A stretch of 32,772 nt of DNA from positions 1 to 32,772 of the forward strand of contig JAJPJW010000189.1 in assembly GCA_021324075.1 (NCBI GenBank). Direction: 5' to 3'. Below, piece by piece: positions 5,561 through 13,336 of this stretch (position 1 is its first letter; every line of letters begins with the position of its first letter). A program made the position numbers and the translations under genes. Source of the stretch: Pseudomonadota bacterium. Lineage in GTDB: Bacteria > Oederibacteriota > Muellerivitia > Muellerivitales > Muellerivitaceae. Below the pieces are notes generated by a model. The model was not told the DNA's origin. It worked only from the letters and a program-made list of their open reading frames with translations, and searched no databases.

Positions 5561-8500
5561 CTAACCGATCTTGGCCACCCATTTCCAGAGCCCCCGGGCC
5601 CGGTCCGGCCCCACCTCCGTATTCCATTTCCAGGCCAGGAAAAAAACGGGGTAAACCAACAACTCCAGGATAAAGGACGTCAGTACCCCCCCTACCATGG
5701 GCGCCGCGATACGCCGCATCACGTCGCTTCCGATGCCCGTGGAAAAAAGGATGGGCACCAGCCCGAACCAGGCCGTTCCCACGGTCATCAGCTTGGGCCT
5801 TATGCGTTGGACCGCCCCTTCCAGGATGGCCTCCTCCAGGTCCTTCCGGCTGCGCATCCGTCCCTGGCCCCTGCGGCTTTGGTAGGCCAGGTTCAAGTAC
5901 AGCATCATGACTACGCCCGTTTCGGCGTCGAGCCCGGCCAGGGCGATCATGCCCACCCACACCGCCACCGACAGGTTGTAGCCCAGCCCCCACAAGAGCC
6001 AGACCGCCCCCACCAGCGAAAAAGGCACGGCCCAGAGGATCAGGGACGTCTGGGTGACGGAACGGGTGTTGAGGTAGATCAACAGGAACACCAGGAGCAG
6101 GGCCAGGGGCACCATGATCTTGAGCCGCTGGGCGGCCAGCACCATGAATTCATACTGCCCGCTCCAAATAAGGGTTACACCCGGGGGCAGCTTTACCTTC
6201 TCCCCCACCGCCTTCTTGGCTTCCTCCACGTAACCGCCCGGGTCGCGGCCCGCCATGTCCACGAAAACATACCCGGCCAGGAAGCCGTTTTCGTCGCGGA
6301 TCATTCCCGGTCCCTGGCTGGTGGTGATATCCGCCAATTGGCCCAGTTGGACCTGGGTGCCGGCCGGGGTGGTCACGGGCAGGCGCTTGAGCTTCTCCAC
6401 GTCGTCCCGGAAATCCCGGGCGAACCGCACCGCCACCGGGTAACGGGCCCGGCCCTCCACTGTTTCGGTCACCTTGTCCCCGCCGACGCCCATTTCAATG
6501 ATCTCGTTGACATCCTCCACCTTCATGCCGAAGCGGGCCAGCTGGTCGCGGCGCGCCTTGATGTCCACGAAATAGCCGCCCGTCACGCGCTCGGCGAAGG
6601 CCGACCGGGTGCCCCGCACTTCCTTGAGGGCGGCTTCGATTTGTTCCCCGACCTTCTCGATGGTGCCGAAATCCTCCCCCAGGATCTTGATGCCCACGGG
6701 CGTGCGCACGCCGGTGGTGAGCATGTTGATGCGGTTGATGATGGGCATGGTCAGGGCGTTGGTCCATCCGGGGATCTGCAAAGCCTCGTTCATTTGGGCC
6801 ATGAGTTTTTCCCGGGTCACGCCTTGGGGCCATTGGCTCTCCGGCTTCAAAAGCACGGTGGTTTCCACCATCGAGAAAGGCGCCGGATCCAGCGGCGTTT
6901 CGGCCCGGCCGACCTTGCCGAAAACCCGCTCCACTTCCGGGAAGGTCTTGAGGACCTTATCCTGGTTCTGGAGGATCTTGGCGGCTTCCGTCACCGAGAT
7001 TCCGGGCAGGGTGATGGGCATGTAGAGGATGGTTCCTTCCCAAAGGTCGGGCATGAACTCCGACCCCAACCGGGAGGCGGGAAAAAGGGTGAGGAGCACC
7101 AGAAGGGTGGCGCCCCCCGCCACCTTGAGGCCGTGCCTCAAGGTCCAGCGGACCGCCGGTTCATAGGCCCTCTTCAGCCACCGGTTGAGGGGATGGCCTT
7201 CCTCGCCGCGGATCTTCCCCCTGAGGAAGACCACCATGAGGACGGGCGTCAGGGTCACCGCCAGGATGGCCGCGAAGAACATGGAGAAGGTCTTGGTGAA
7301 GGCCAGGGGCGAAAAAAGCTTGCCCGCCTGGCCCGTCAAAGCGAAAACCGGGATGAACCCCGCCGTGATGACCAGCAGGGTGTAGAACAACGACGGCCCC
7401 ACTTCCTGCGCCGCCCGGATGATGACCTCTTCCCTTCCGCCGTTCCGTTTTTGGCCCTTCCACTCTTCCAGCCGCTTCATGGCGTTCTCCACCATGATGA
7501 TGGAGGCATCCACCATGGCCCCGATGGCGATGGCGATGCCCCCCAGGCTCATGATGTTGGAGGAAATGCCCAGGCTCCGCATGCAGATGAAGGACAAGAG
7601 CACCGACAAGGGAAGGGTCAGGAGGATGACGATGGCCGAGGGGAGGTTCCAAAGGAACACCAAACAAACGAGGGAAACCGCCAAGGCCAGCTTGAGCAGT
7701 TCATGGGTCAGGGTTTCGACGGACTTTCCGATCAGTTCCGACCGGTCGTAAACCGGCACGATTTCCACGCCTTCCGGCAGCGAGGGTTTGATTTCCTCGA
7801 TTTTCTGCTTCACCCGGGCGATGACATTCAGGGCATTTTCCCCGTAACGGGCCGTCACGATGCCGCCCACCACCTCGCCCTGGCCGTCCAGTTCGGCCAC
7901 CCCGCGCCGCAAGGCCGGGCCGATCTCCACTTTGCCGATGTCGCGCACCAGGATAGGCACCCCCTGCTTATCCCGGCCCACCGCCGTCGTTTCTAAGTCC
8001 TGGACATTTTTAACGTAACCCAGGCCCCGCACCATGTATTCGGCGCCGTTCATTTCCAGAAGCCGCCCGCCCACGTCGCGGTTGGAGGCCCTTACAGCGG
8101 CGGTCACATCGCTGAAGGAAAGGCCGTAGGCTGAAAGGGCGTTGGGGTTCACTTCCACCTGGTACTCCTTCGTCATTCCGCCTACGGTGGAAACTTCCGC
8201 CACGCCCGGCACGCCCTGGAGCAGGTACTTCAAGGTCCAATCCTGGTAGCTCTTGAGCTCTTCCAGGTCGTGCCGGCCCGTCTTGTCCACCAGGGCATAT
8301 TGGTAAACCCAGCCCACGCCCGTGGCGTCCGGGCCTAATTGGAGTTTCACGCCTTCCGGAAGCGACCCCTGCACCTTGGAGAGGTATTCCAAGACCCGGC
8401 TGCGGGCCCAATAGACGTCCGTGCCGTCCTCGAAAAGGATGTAAACATAGGTGAACCCGAAGTCGGAAAAGGCCCGCACCGCCTTGACCTTGGGGGCTCC

Positions 8501-8719
8501 TAAGAGGGCCCGCACGATGGGGGTCGCCACCTGGTCTTCCAGTATGTCGGGACTTCTCATCCATTGGGCGTAGACCACCACCTGGGTGTCCGAGATGTCC
8601 GGGATGGCGTCCAAGGGGATGTTCTTCAGGGACCACCAGCCCCACCCGGCCAGGAAGGCCGTGGCCAGGACGACCAGGAAGCGGTTCTTCGCGCACCATC
8701 CGATGACCTTGGCGATCAT
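5561..8719 (-). CDS. cusA: CusA-type Cu(I)/Ag(I) efflux RND transporter
   Basis: The protein has 1052 residues, full length for the heavy-metal-efflux RND family, with 12 predicted inner-membrane helices and two large periplasmic loops. The three methionines that form the copper/silver site in E. coli CusA (M573, M623, M672) have counterparts at M567 (LYMPITLP), M617 (APFSMVETT) and M666 (NRINMLTTG). This favours monovalent copper/silver over the zinc/cobalt CzcA branch. Proton-relay residues are present as D404 (GAMVDAS), E933 (LDAETGVVM) and K976 (RPKLMTV). The start overlaps the cusB stop by four bases (ATGA). It exports metal using proton influx, together with CusB and CusC. Confidence 0.96.
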   Translation of the reverse strand: MIAKVIGWCAKNRFLVVLATAFLAGWGWWSLKNIPLDAIPDISDTQVVVYAQWMRSPDILEDQVATPIVRALLGAPKVKAVRAFSDFGFTYVYILFEDGTDVYWARSRVLEYLSKVQGSLPEGVKLQLGPDATGVGWVYQYALVDKTGRHDLEELKSYQDWTLKYLLQGVPGVAEVSTVGGMTKEYQVEVNPNALSAYGLSFSDVTAAVRASNRDVGGRLLEMNGAEYMVRGLGYVKNVQDLETTAVGRDKQGVPILVRDIGKVEIGPALRRGVAELDGQGEVVGGIVTARYGENALNVIARVKQKIEEIKPSLPEGVEIVPVYDRSELIGKSVETLTHELLKLALAVSLVCLVFLWNLPSAIVILLTLPLSVLLSFICMRSLGISSNIMSLGGIAIAIGAMVDASIIMVENAMKRLEEWKGQKRNGGREEVIIRAAQEVGPSLFYTLLVITAGFIPVFALTGQAGKLFSPLAFTKTFSMFFAAILAVTLTPVLMVVFLRGKIRGEEGHPLNRWLKRAYEPAVRWTLRHGLKVAGGATLLVLLTLFPASRLGSEFMPDLWEGTILYMPITLPGISVTEAAKILQNQDKVLKTFPEVERVFGKVGRAETPLDPAPFSMVETTVLLKPESQWPQGVTREKLMAQMNEALQIPGWTNALTMPIINRINMLTTGVRTPVGIKILGEDFGTIEKVGEQIEAALKEVRGTRSAFAERVTGGYFVDIKARRDQLARFGMKVEDVNEIIEMGVGGDKVTETVEGRARYPVAVRFARDFRDDVEKLKRLPVTTPAGTQVQLGQLADITTSQGPGMIRDENGFLAGYVFVDMAGRDPGGYVEEAKKAVGEKVKLPPGVTLIWSGQYEFMVLAAQRLKIMVPLALLLVFLLIYLNTRSVTQTSLILWAVPFSLVGAVWLLWGLGYNLSVAVWVGMIALAGLDAETGVVMMLYLNLAYQSRRGQGRMRSRKDLEEAILEGAVQRIRPKLMTVGTAWFGLVPILFSTGIGSDVMRRIAAPMVGGVLTSFILELLVYPVFFLAWKWNTEVGPDRARGLWKWVAKIG

Positions 8720-9627
8720 GGCTTGCCCTCCGGGGAAACGGCGTTGATATGGGCGTCGGCGTCCAGCATGAAGTTCCCGCCCCAGGCCACCTGGTCCCCG
8801 GCTTTGAGCCCCGAGGCGATCTCGCAGAGGTCGTCGCCCTGGAAGCCCACCACCACCGGCGTGGCTTGGAACTCACCGGGAGAGCGCTCGACAAAGACAT
8901 AAGCCCGGGTGCCCGTATGCAGCACCGCGTCCCGGGGCACCGCCATGCGGGCCGGGACCGTCGCTTCGATCTGCACATTGGCGAAAACTTCCTGGGACAG
9001 GGGCGCCCGGAGGTCGATCCTCACCCGCATCACGCGGGATTGGGTGCCGTCATAGGGGTAAAAACGGGCCACCCGGCCTTCCACCTTGAGCTCCGGATGG
9101 CTGAAGGGGGAAACCCAGGCCCTTTGCCCGGCCTTCACGAAGGGCTGGTCGAGCGCGTAAACGTCCGCGACCACATAGGCTTCTCCACCCGCGACGGTTC
9201 CCTGTCCGGTGAAATCCGCCGAGGCGGCCGCGAAATTTCCCGCGCCGCCCGCGAAACGGCCGACGGTGCGAATTTCCCGTACGACTTGGTCCGCCCGCAC
9301 CGGGGCAAGCCGCACGCCGATCATCTGCTCCTTGAAGGGGGTCAGCGTCACCGGCGCAAGGCCCTTCAGGACGTCGGGTTCAGGGGACCCAGCCGAAGCG
9401 GCGGTTTGCGCCTGGGCCTTGTCCTTTTTGACCGGCACCAAGTCCATCGAACAGATGGGACACTTGCCCGCCTCGTCCCGGTGGATGAAGGGGTGCATGA
9501 CACAGGTGTAATAAAGGACGTCGGAAGCGGGTTTGGAGGCCGCGGGGTTCATCGGCCGTCCCTTCCACAGGTAAATCCCCCCTCCCACAACCGCCAGCAA
9601 GACGATAAAGATGATGGACTTTTTCAT
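8716..9627 (-). CDS. cusB: CusB-type periplasmic adaptor, short form lacking the hairpin/lipoyl region
   Basis: The protein has 303 residues against about 400 in E. coli CusB. An N-terminal membrane anchor or signal (residues 4-20) precedes a heavy-metal-binding domain: C42, M44, H45, C56, C59 and M61 in YTCVMHP and GKCPICSMDLVP. A beta-barrel and membrane-proximal region follows (PVTLTPFKEQMIGVRLAPV; later RVMRVRIDL; MAVPRDAVLHTG). Around residues 137-147 the sequence passes directly from the first barrel strand to the segment matching the strand after the hairpin. About 90 residues that form the lipoyl halves and the alpha-helical hairpin are therefore absent. There is no sign of a frameshift. 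It is coupled by ATGA overlaps to cusC upstream and cusA downstream. Confidence 0.9.
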   Translation of the reverse strand: MKKSIIFIVLLAVVGGGIYLWKGRPMNPAASKPASDVLYYTCVMHPFIHRDEAGKCPICSMDLVPVKKDKAQAQTAASAGSPEPDVLKGLAPVTLTPFKEQMIGVRLAPVRADQVVREIRTVGRFAGGAGNFAAASADFTGQGTVAGGEAYVVADVYALDQPFVKAGQRAWVSPFSHPELKVEGRVARFYPYDGTQSRVMRVRIDLRAPLSQEVFANVQIEATVPARMAVPRDAVLHTGTRAYVFVERSPGEFQATPVVVGFQGDDLCEIASGLKAGDQVAWGGNFMLDADAHINAVSPEGKP

Positions 9628-10883
9628 TTGCTTTCTCCTTGGGCCGGCAGCACACCGGCTTCGTAATCCAGCTGGGCCAGGGCCTTCCCGTAATCGGCCT
9701 GGGCCTGGTAATAGTTCGTGACGGTTTCCAAATAGGTGTTGAAGTTCTCAACGAATTCCGAAAGGCCCATTTCTTCGTTGCGGTAGGAAAGCTGGGCGGC
9801 GGCCCAGGCCCTTTGGGTTTGCTGCAACAGCCCGCCTTGGTCATAAAGCTGGAGGATGCGCCAGTCCGACTCGGCGCTCACATAGGCGTCCTCCACCATG
9901 TGGATGACCTCGTTTTGCTTGCCCCGGAGGTCGTCCTTGGCGGCGGCGACTTCGTCGGAAGCCGCTCCCTCCTCCTGGCTTTGCTTGGCGGGAAAGAAAA
10001 TCGGGATGCTGACGCCCAACCGGTAGCCGTAATTGGAGAGGCCCCCGTTGGGGTCCTTGACCCCCGAAAACACCACGTCGAAATCGGGCAGGTAGTCCAG
10101 CGAGGCCATTTGGCGGCGGGCTTCCTGCGCTTCGATGGCCCTTTGGTAGACCGCGATTTCGGGGTTTCCTTGCAGGGCCCGGTTGACCCACTCCTCTTCC
10201 TTGCCGTCAAAAGCCGGAAAGGGGGGCTCCCCTTCCAGCACATAGGCCGTGAAATGCGGCAGGCTGAAGAGGTGGTTGAGGTTGAACTGGGAGATCTTGA
10301 GGGCCCGGCTGTTGGTGACCAGTTCGTTGAGGGCCTTGGCCGTTTCCATCTGGGTTTTGATGGCTTGAAGGGAAAGCCACTGGCCGCTGAGTTCCTTGGA
10401 CTGGACGGTCTGTCCCAGGGTGTTCCATCGCGCCTGGGCTTCCTGCAGCACCTTGTCCACCTTGCTGCGGTAATAAAAGTCCCAATAGGCCTGGCGGGCC
10501 TGAAGCACGATGGACCGACGGGTGTCTTGCGCCTCCGCATCGGTCTTTTTGGCCTCGGCGCCGGCCATGTCGGCCTTGGCGATCCCCTTGCCGGGGAATC
10601 CTAATTTTTCTTCCACTTGCCACATTTCCATCCCCGGAAAAGTGGTGTCCACCATGACCGTCGGATCATCGGGGAAAAGGGTGGGAAGGACCTGCTTGTC
10701 GGCCGCCCGGGTCCTTTCCTCCGCAGCGCGGATATGGGGGTTCCCCGAAAGCGCCAGTTCCTCGGCCTTTTGTAGGGTCAATTGAACGGTGGCCGAGGCC
10801 GAGCTGTCTTCTTGGGCCTGTGCGAGGCCGGTTAAAAAGAAGCCGGCCGCCAAAATGAGGTTAAAAACCTTTTGAAATTCCAC
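9624..10883 (-). CDS. cusC: TolC/CusC-family outer-membrane efflux protein
   Basis: The protein has 419 residues from a GTG at 10883, which has AAAGGAG nine bases upstream. An in-frame ATG at 10907 has no ribosome-binding site. A signal peptide (about 24 residues, ending AQA) is followed by two outer-membrane-efflux repeats of long helices rich in Ala, Gln and Glu. The first starts at TLQKAEELALSGNPHI and the second at VNRALQGNPEIAVYQ, both typical of the family. No lipobox Cys follows the signal, unlike E. coli CusC. It should form the trimeric exit duct for the CusBA pump. It is first in the operon, with its stop overlapping the cusB start. Confidence 0.9.
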   Translation of the reverse strand: MEFQKVFNLILAAGFFLTGLAQAQEDSSASATVQLTLQKAEELALSGNPHIRAAEERTRAADKQVLPTLFPDDPTVMVDTTFPGMEMWQVEEKLGFPGKGIAKADMAGAEAKKTDAEAQDTRRSIVLQARQAYWDFYYRSKVDKVLQEAQARWNTLGQTVQSKELSGQWLSLQAIKTQMETAKALNELVTNSRALKISQFNLNHLFSLPHFTAYVLEGEPPFPAFDGKEEEWVNRALQGNPEIAVYQRAIEAQEARRQMASLDYLPDFDVVFSGVKDPNGGLSNYGYRLGVSIPIFFPAKQSQEEGAASDEVAAAKDDLRGKQNEVIHMVEDAYVSAESDWRILQLYDQGGLLQQTQRAWAAAQLSYRNEEMGLSEFVENFNTYLETVTNYYQAQADYGKALAQLDYEAGVLPAQGESK

Positions 10884-10915
10884 TTGAATCACTCCTTTCG
10901 TTCGCATTGAAGGAA

Positions 10916-10943
10916 AAGCGGGGGAGCTTTCGCTCCCCCGCTT
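10916..10943 (-). terminator. Terminator-like hairpin between the YHS-like gene and cusC
   Basis: AAGCGGGGGAGC (10916-10927) pairs perfectly with GCTCCCCCGCTT (10932-10943) over 12 bases with a 4-base loop. On the minus strand it is followed by TTTTCCTTC. It ends only about 32 bases before the cusC GTG, so cusCBA transcription either reads through it or starts within or just after it. Confidence 0.8.
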
Positions 10944-10953
10944 CCCGGCGTTC

Positions 10954-11298
10954 TTAGAACATGTAGGTTTCGTACTTTGATAGGTCCTTCTCGACGTCCT
11001 GCTTGCAGGAAGGGCAGCAGACTTCCATCCCTTTCCCATTCGACAGGACGATCATGGCGTGGTGCTTTGACGTGATCCGGTGGTTCATGACCGGGCAAAT
11101 ACCGTTTCCGGTCTTGGCTACCACGATCCCGCCCTGGTAGGCCGGTTCTCCCTTATGCCAGGGGGTGACATCCACCGTGCCAGCGGTCACAGCCAATTGT
11201 CCCGCCGGGTAGGTCAAGGCGGGCTTGTTGCCTGCGAAGCTCAGGGTGGTGAAAGCCAGGGCGAAAGCGAAGGTCAAAACAAAAGTTAAAGTTTTCAT
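10954..11298 (-). CDS. Exported YHS/TRASH-like metal-binding protein
   Basis: The protein has 114 residues with a signal peptide of about 22 residues (ending SFA). The C-terminal half holds GICPVM (C68, M71), HH at 79-80 and VCCPSC (C94, C95, C98) followed by KDLSKYE. This matches the pattern of small YHS/TRASH-type domains, with CPVM at the start and CCxxC plus a Lys-rich helix at the end. Such domains bind copper or other soft metals. AAGGAG seven bases before the ATG supports the start. It lies between terminator-like hairpins and directly upstream of cusCBA. A role in periplasmic copper sequestration or delivery is inferred. Confidence 0.75.
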   Translation of the reverse strand: MKTLTFVLTFAFALAFTTLSFAGNKPALTYPAGQLAVTAGTVDVTPWHKGEPAYQGGIVVAKTGNGICPVMNHRITSKHHAMIVLSNGKGMEVCCPSCKQDVEKDLSKYETYMF

Positions 11299-11420
11299 GG
11301 GATTGCTCCTTAAGTTTTTTCAAAAAGTGGATAGGGCTCGAGCTGGGCTCTTGCCGGTTTTTGGGTATGCGGAAGGGAAAAACGGATTTTCGGGTGCCTT
11401 GAAAAGGCGCGCGAAAACGT

Positions 11421-11445
11421 CACAGGCCGTTCCACGGCGCCTGTG
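11421..11445 (-). terminator. Bulged hairpin terminator after the Cys-rich protein gene
   Basis: CACAG-GCCGT (11421-11430) pairs with ACGGC-GC-CTGTG (11434-11445), with a two-base bulge and a 3-base loop. On the minus strand ACGTTTTC follows it. It lies 18 bases past the stop codon of the gene ending at 11464. Confidence 0.6.
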
Positions 11446-11463
11446 GCTGTTTAGGAAAAAAAT

Positions 11464-11820
11464 TTAAATGCGGAGAATAAGCGGCTTGGGGGGGGAGGTA
11501 TCAAAAAGCGGTTGATGCGAAGCTTCCACCGTCCGAAGGACGGGCGTCACAGCTCCGGCAAAGGAAATAGCCGGAACAACGGCGGCGTAAAAATGGACCC
11601 CGGAAGCCTTGAGGGAGGATTGGTCCATCACCTTGCAAAGGGGACTCGGGCTCTTCTTGCCATGGCAGCAACCCATACCGTGGGCCGCGGAGCTCATATG
11701 GCAGGCTACCGTCTGGCTTCCCTGCGCCTCACCCTTTTGGCAGGCGTTGCAGGGCGTCAGGGCCACGAGGACCCCGAGGATGAGCATCATTCGGTTGAGG
11801 ATTTTGAATGCTTGGCGCAT
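11464..11820 (-). CDS. Small exported Cys/His/Met-rich protein near the cus genes
   Basis: The protein has 118 residues. An N-terminal hydrophobic helix (about 11-22) is followed by clustered soft-metal ligands: C24, C27, C40-H41-M42, H47, M49, C51-C52-H53, C62 and M65. The C-terminal half is hydrophobic and ends PPKPLILRI. Small proteins of this make-up are often found beside copper resistance genes, but I cannot assign a named family. LTPC after the helix is a poor lipobox, so lipidation is doubtful. The ribosome-binding site is weak (AAAGG 14 bases upstream), so the start is less certain than the frame. Confidence 0.68.
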   Translation of the reverse strand: MRQAFKILNRMMLILGVLVALTPCNACQKGEAQGSQTVACHMSSAAHGMGCCHGKKSPSPLCKVMDQSSLKASGVHFYAAVVPAISFAGAVTPVLRTVEASHQPLFDTSPPKPLILRI

Positions 11821-11854
11821 GGTTGAATACTACTGCCTTTCAGCCGGTGCCGTC

Positions 11855-11875
11855 AAACCCGGGTTTTGGAACCCC
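11855..11875. promoter_or_regulatory. Palindrome upstream of the Cys-rich gene (candidate metal-regulator operator)
   Basis: AAACCCGGGTTT (11855-11866) is a perfect 12-base palindrome. It is immediately followed by an overlapping GGGTTttggAACCC hairpin (11861-11874). It sits 35 bases before the ATG at 11820, where a repressor or activator of the copper genes might bind. No regulator gene is in the window, and I see no clear promoter boxes. Confidence 0.3.
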
Positions 11876-11953
11876 TAGGCAAGGACGGGCGGCCCTCCTG
11901 TAATACCAAGGATAGGGCCCGCAGGTTTCATCCAAATATGACCCGAATCAGCT

Positions 11954-12553
11954 TTAGCCTTTTTCCCGCCTTTGGGCGATCAGGGCCCCGGTGGCCGTAC
12001 CCAGGAAGGTGAGTCCCAGCCAGAGTAAAAGCCAATGGCTGTGCTCGGTTTGGACCGAGGGAAGCTTTTTGCTGAGAAACCAGCCCGTCTCATAGCCGAA
12101 AAAGCACCCCAATGCGGAGTAAAAGATCAGCCAAAAAAGCCCGCCCAAGGTCAGGTAATTTTTGCTGGTTCCCAGGAGGGGTTGGATCAGCGGGAAATAA
12201 ACGAAGGCGAAAAGGATCCCCAACGGAAGGAGGTGGGTGGTCATGGCGAAAAAAGTGGGGCTTCCGGTGATGAGAAGAAGATAAGCGATCCAAAGGTAAG
12301 CCGAAGCGCCCAGGCCCCAGGTGAGTACGAAACTAACGGGCCACATGAAGGTGGCCAGGCAGCCGTCGGTGAGCTTCCAGCGGTAGACATACAGGAGGGG
12401 ATAGGCCAAAAGGAAAAAGAGCGCGTTATAGAAAAAATTCAAGTTCCAAATGTGGTCGGCATAGGGATGAAGGCGGATGTAAACGAGCCCTGCCGCCGCC
12501 AATCCCTCCCAAAAGAGTAGGCGGATTAGGGAGCGGCCGGAATCTTTTGCCAT
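11954..12553 (-). CDS. Polytopic membrane protein, unknown function (paralog A)
   Basis: The protein has 199 residues with five to six predicted transmembrane helices, rich in Trp, Tyr and Phe (LLYVYRWKL; YLWIAYLLLI). The N-terminus MAKDSGRSLIRLLFWEGL parallels that of the neighbouring protein (MAKEQ...ARFILWEIL). Both share the FF-x-N-x-L-x-F...YP-x-LY-x-Y pattern, so they are distant paralogs. I recognise no family. A positively charged C-terminus (RREKG) suggests a cytoplasmic tail. A repeat element (element 3) and 65 bases separate it from its paralog upstream. Confidence 0.7.
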   Translation of the reverse strand: MAKDSGRSLIRLLFWEGLAAAGLVYIRLHPYADHIWNLNFFYNALFFLLAYPLLYVYRWKLTDGCLATFMWPVSFVLTWGLGASAYLWIAYLLLITGSPTFFAMTTHLLPLGILFAFVYFPLIQPLLGTSKNYLTLGGLFWLIFYSALGCFFGYETGWFLSKKLPSVQTEHSHWLLLWLGLTFLGTATGALIAQRREKG

Positions 12554-12583
12554 TGCCTTGCCTTGTTTTGAAGAGGTATTAAA

Positions 12584-12615
12584 CCTGCCGACAGCCGACT
12601 GCGAACTATTAACTG
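12584..12615. repeat. 7-base-phased repeat element, single arm (element 3)
   Basis: ACA/ACT steps at 12591, 12598, 12605 and 12612 are spaced exactly 7 bases. The sequence CGACTGCGAACT is shared with elements 1 and 5. It starts three bases after the stop codon of the membrane protein gene at 12619. No inverted second arm is obvious. Confidence 0.65.
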
Positions 12616-12618
12616 GTT

Positions 12619-13257
12619 TTAGCCGTGCCGGGTTTTATTGCCGAACCAAACCACCGCCGCCACACCGGTCAGGATGAACATGCTCCAGATAAGACCCTGG
12701 ACTTCCGGATCCCCGAAAAACATCCCCCATTTGGAAACCAATATCTGTCCCAATTTGAGCCCAGCCACCACACCCGATACCGAATCGGAGATCATGCCCA
12801 CCGAGGACCAGAAGGTGAAATTCACCCGGCTCAAGCCCCAAAGGTGCTCGAAGAAAAGGAAATAATCCAGCACATAAAAGGGCGCCAGGAACATCCAATA
12901 ATGCTTCACCACCATGAAACAGGAGGCTTGGCCCAGGAAAAATCCGGAGGCGTAGAGGATATAGGTGATCCAGTAAAAACTGCTGATCATCAGCAAAATC
13001 CTCAGGCTGACGCTCAGGGGCAGGATGAGGAACTTCAACACCACCGGAAGCTTCAGTTGGCTGTAAAAATAAAGGACCGGGTAAAGCACCACGAAGACCA
13101 GGGAGTTTCCCAGGAAGAAAAGGGGCGTGGGATCGTTGGCCGGGGCGTAAAAAAGGATGTGGAGGAACCCCACGATGCCCAGGATTTCCCAAAGGATGAA
13201 CCGGGCGAAGGACGGGGATTGGTTCAACGGCAGGGCGGCGGATTGCTCTTTTGCCAT
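12619..13257 (-). CDS. Polytopic membrane protein, unknown function (paralog B)
   Basis: The protein has 212 residues from the ATG at 13257, preceded by AAGG. An upstream in-frame GTG at 13278 has no ribosome-binding site, and the MAKEQ start matches the MAKDS start of the paralog. Five to six helices are predicted, very rich in Phe, Leu and Tyr. Conserved features shared with paralog A are the R-x2-x-WE-x-L start and YP-x-LY-x-Y. It probably forms an operon with the membrane zinc-ribbon and VOC genes upstream. The function is unknown. Confidence 0.7.
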   Translation of the reverse strand: MAKEQSAALPLNQSPSFARFILWEILGIVGFLHILFYAPANDPTPLFFLGNSLVFVVLYPVLYFYSQLKLPVVLKFLILPLSVSLRILLMISSFYWITYILYASGFFLGQASCFMVVKHYWMFLAPFYVLDYFLFFEHLWGLSRVNFTFWSSVGMISDSVSGVVAGLKLGQILVSKWGMFFGDPEVQGLIWSMFILTGVAAVVWFGNKTRHG

Positions 13258-13304
13258 TACGCTATTGCCTTTTTTCACGTTTTCAAACGCAAGTCTGTGG
13301 CCTT

Positions 13305-13336
13305 ACACTTTTAAACTTTTCACTTTTTAACTTTTT
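13305..13336. repeat. AT-rich ACTTTT repeat, possible relative of the 7-base elements (element 4)
   Basis: ACTTTT units start at 13307, 13315, 13322 and 13330, with spacings of 8, 7 and 8. It overlaps the last codons and the stop (13320-13322) of the zinc-ribbon gene. Composition and spacing differ from the other elements, so membership is uncertain. Confidence 0.45.

Noticed and set aside
5516-7996. Long plus-strand open frame (826 codons) opposite cusA
   Set aside because: It is antisense to an unmistakable full-length CusA gene. Its composition (Gly, His, Arg, Pro-rich) is that expected from the complement of high-GC coding sequence, with no recognisable domain.
11464-11820. Lipoprotein signal in the Cys-rich protein
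   Set aside because: The residues before C24 (LTP) do not fit the lipobox well, so I describe it only as exported or membrane-anchored.
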